From an uncultured archaeon (lineage in GTDB: Archaea; Thermoproteota; Nitrososphaeria; Conexivisphaerales; CALBHZ01), in contig CALBHZ010000004.1 in the NCBI GenBank assembly GCA_937892815.1, positions 1 to 5,046 on the forward strand: 5,046 bases of DNA, read 5' to 3'. Below, one piece after another: positions 5,039 through 5,046 of the stretch; positions within the stretch are counted from its first letter, which is position 1; every line of letters begins with the position of its first letter. The translations under genes and the position numbers were made by a program. Under the pieces are notes generated by a model. It was not told where the DNA came from, did no database searches, and worked only from the letters and a program-made list of their open reading frames with translations.

Positions 5039-5046
5039 GAGGAGGT
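5039..5046 (+). promoter_or_regulatory. Probable ribosome binding site of a gene beyond the window
   Basis: The window ends in GAGGAGGT, a strong Shine-Dalgarno match, in an otherwise AT-rich gene-free stretch (4878-5046). It suggests a plus-strand gene starting within about 10 nt of the edge, for which the 26-bp palindrome would sit about 110 bp upstream. Confidence 0.35.

Overview
The window looks like an accessory, decaying stretch of a thermophilic archaeal chromosome, most likely Thermoproteota (Crenarchaeota; Sulfolobales or a relative). The evidence is GTG and TTG starts, GGTGA-type ribosome binding sites, archaeal TATA-like boxes without bacterial -35/-10 elements, heavy use of AGG/AGA arginine and ATA isoleucine codons, and the gene families present (AbrB-VapC and DUF3368 PIN proteins, an archaeal resolvase, an aldehyde-oxidase-type large subunit). 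The exact genus cannot be read from the sequence.

Layout: 1-~835 (minus) is a multiply frameshifted, internally deleted remnant of a molybdenum hydroxylase large subunit (CO/aldehyde dehydrogenase type). 1014-2135 (minus) is an intact class V aminotransferase fold protein lacking the cysteine-desulfurase cysteine. 2165-2863 (minus) is an intact small serine recombinase. A 99-bp element (2862-2960) abuts the recombinase start codon and recurs in the same orientation at 4779-4877, 1,917 bp away (8 differences in 99, all transitions). Between the copies lie a broken DUF3368 PIN-domain toxin (minus, ~3005-3460) with a possible antitoxin remnant behind it, an intact AbrB/VapC toxin-antitoxin operon (plus, 3824-4520) with two palindromes in its promoter, a short orphan frame, and the truncated, frameshifted start of a membrane protein that ends where the second repeat copy begins. 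The last 170 bp hold a 26-bp near-perfect palindrome and a strong Shine-Dalgarno sequence at the window edge.

How the parts relate: the recombinase and aminotransferase are co-directional, 29 bp apart, and may be read from the same repeat-borne promoter. The direct repeats frame a toxin-antitoxin segment that could be lost as a 1,917-bp circle by homologous recombination. The intact VapBC would oppose that loss, and excision would still leave one repeat promoter in front of the recombinase. The surrounding reading frames are decaying mainly by one-base changes in short homopolymers.
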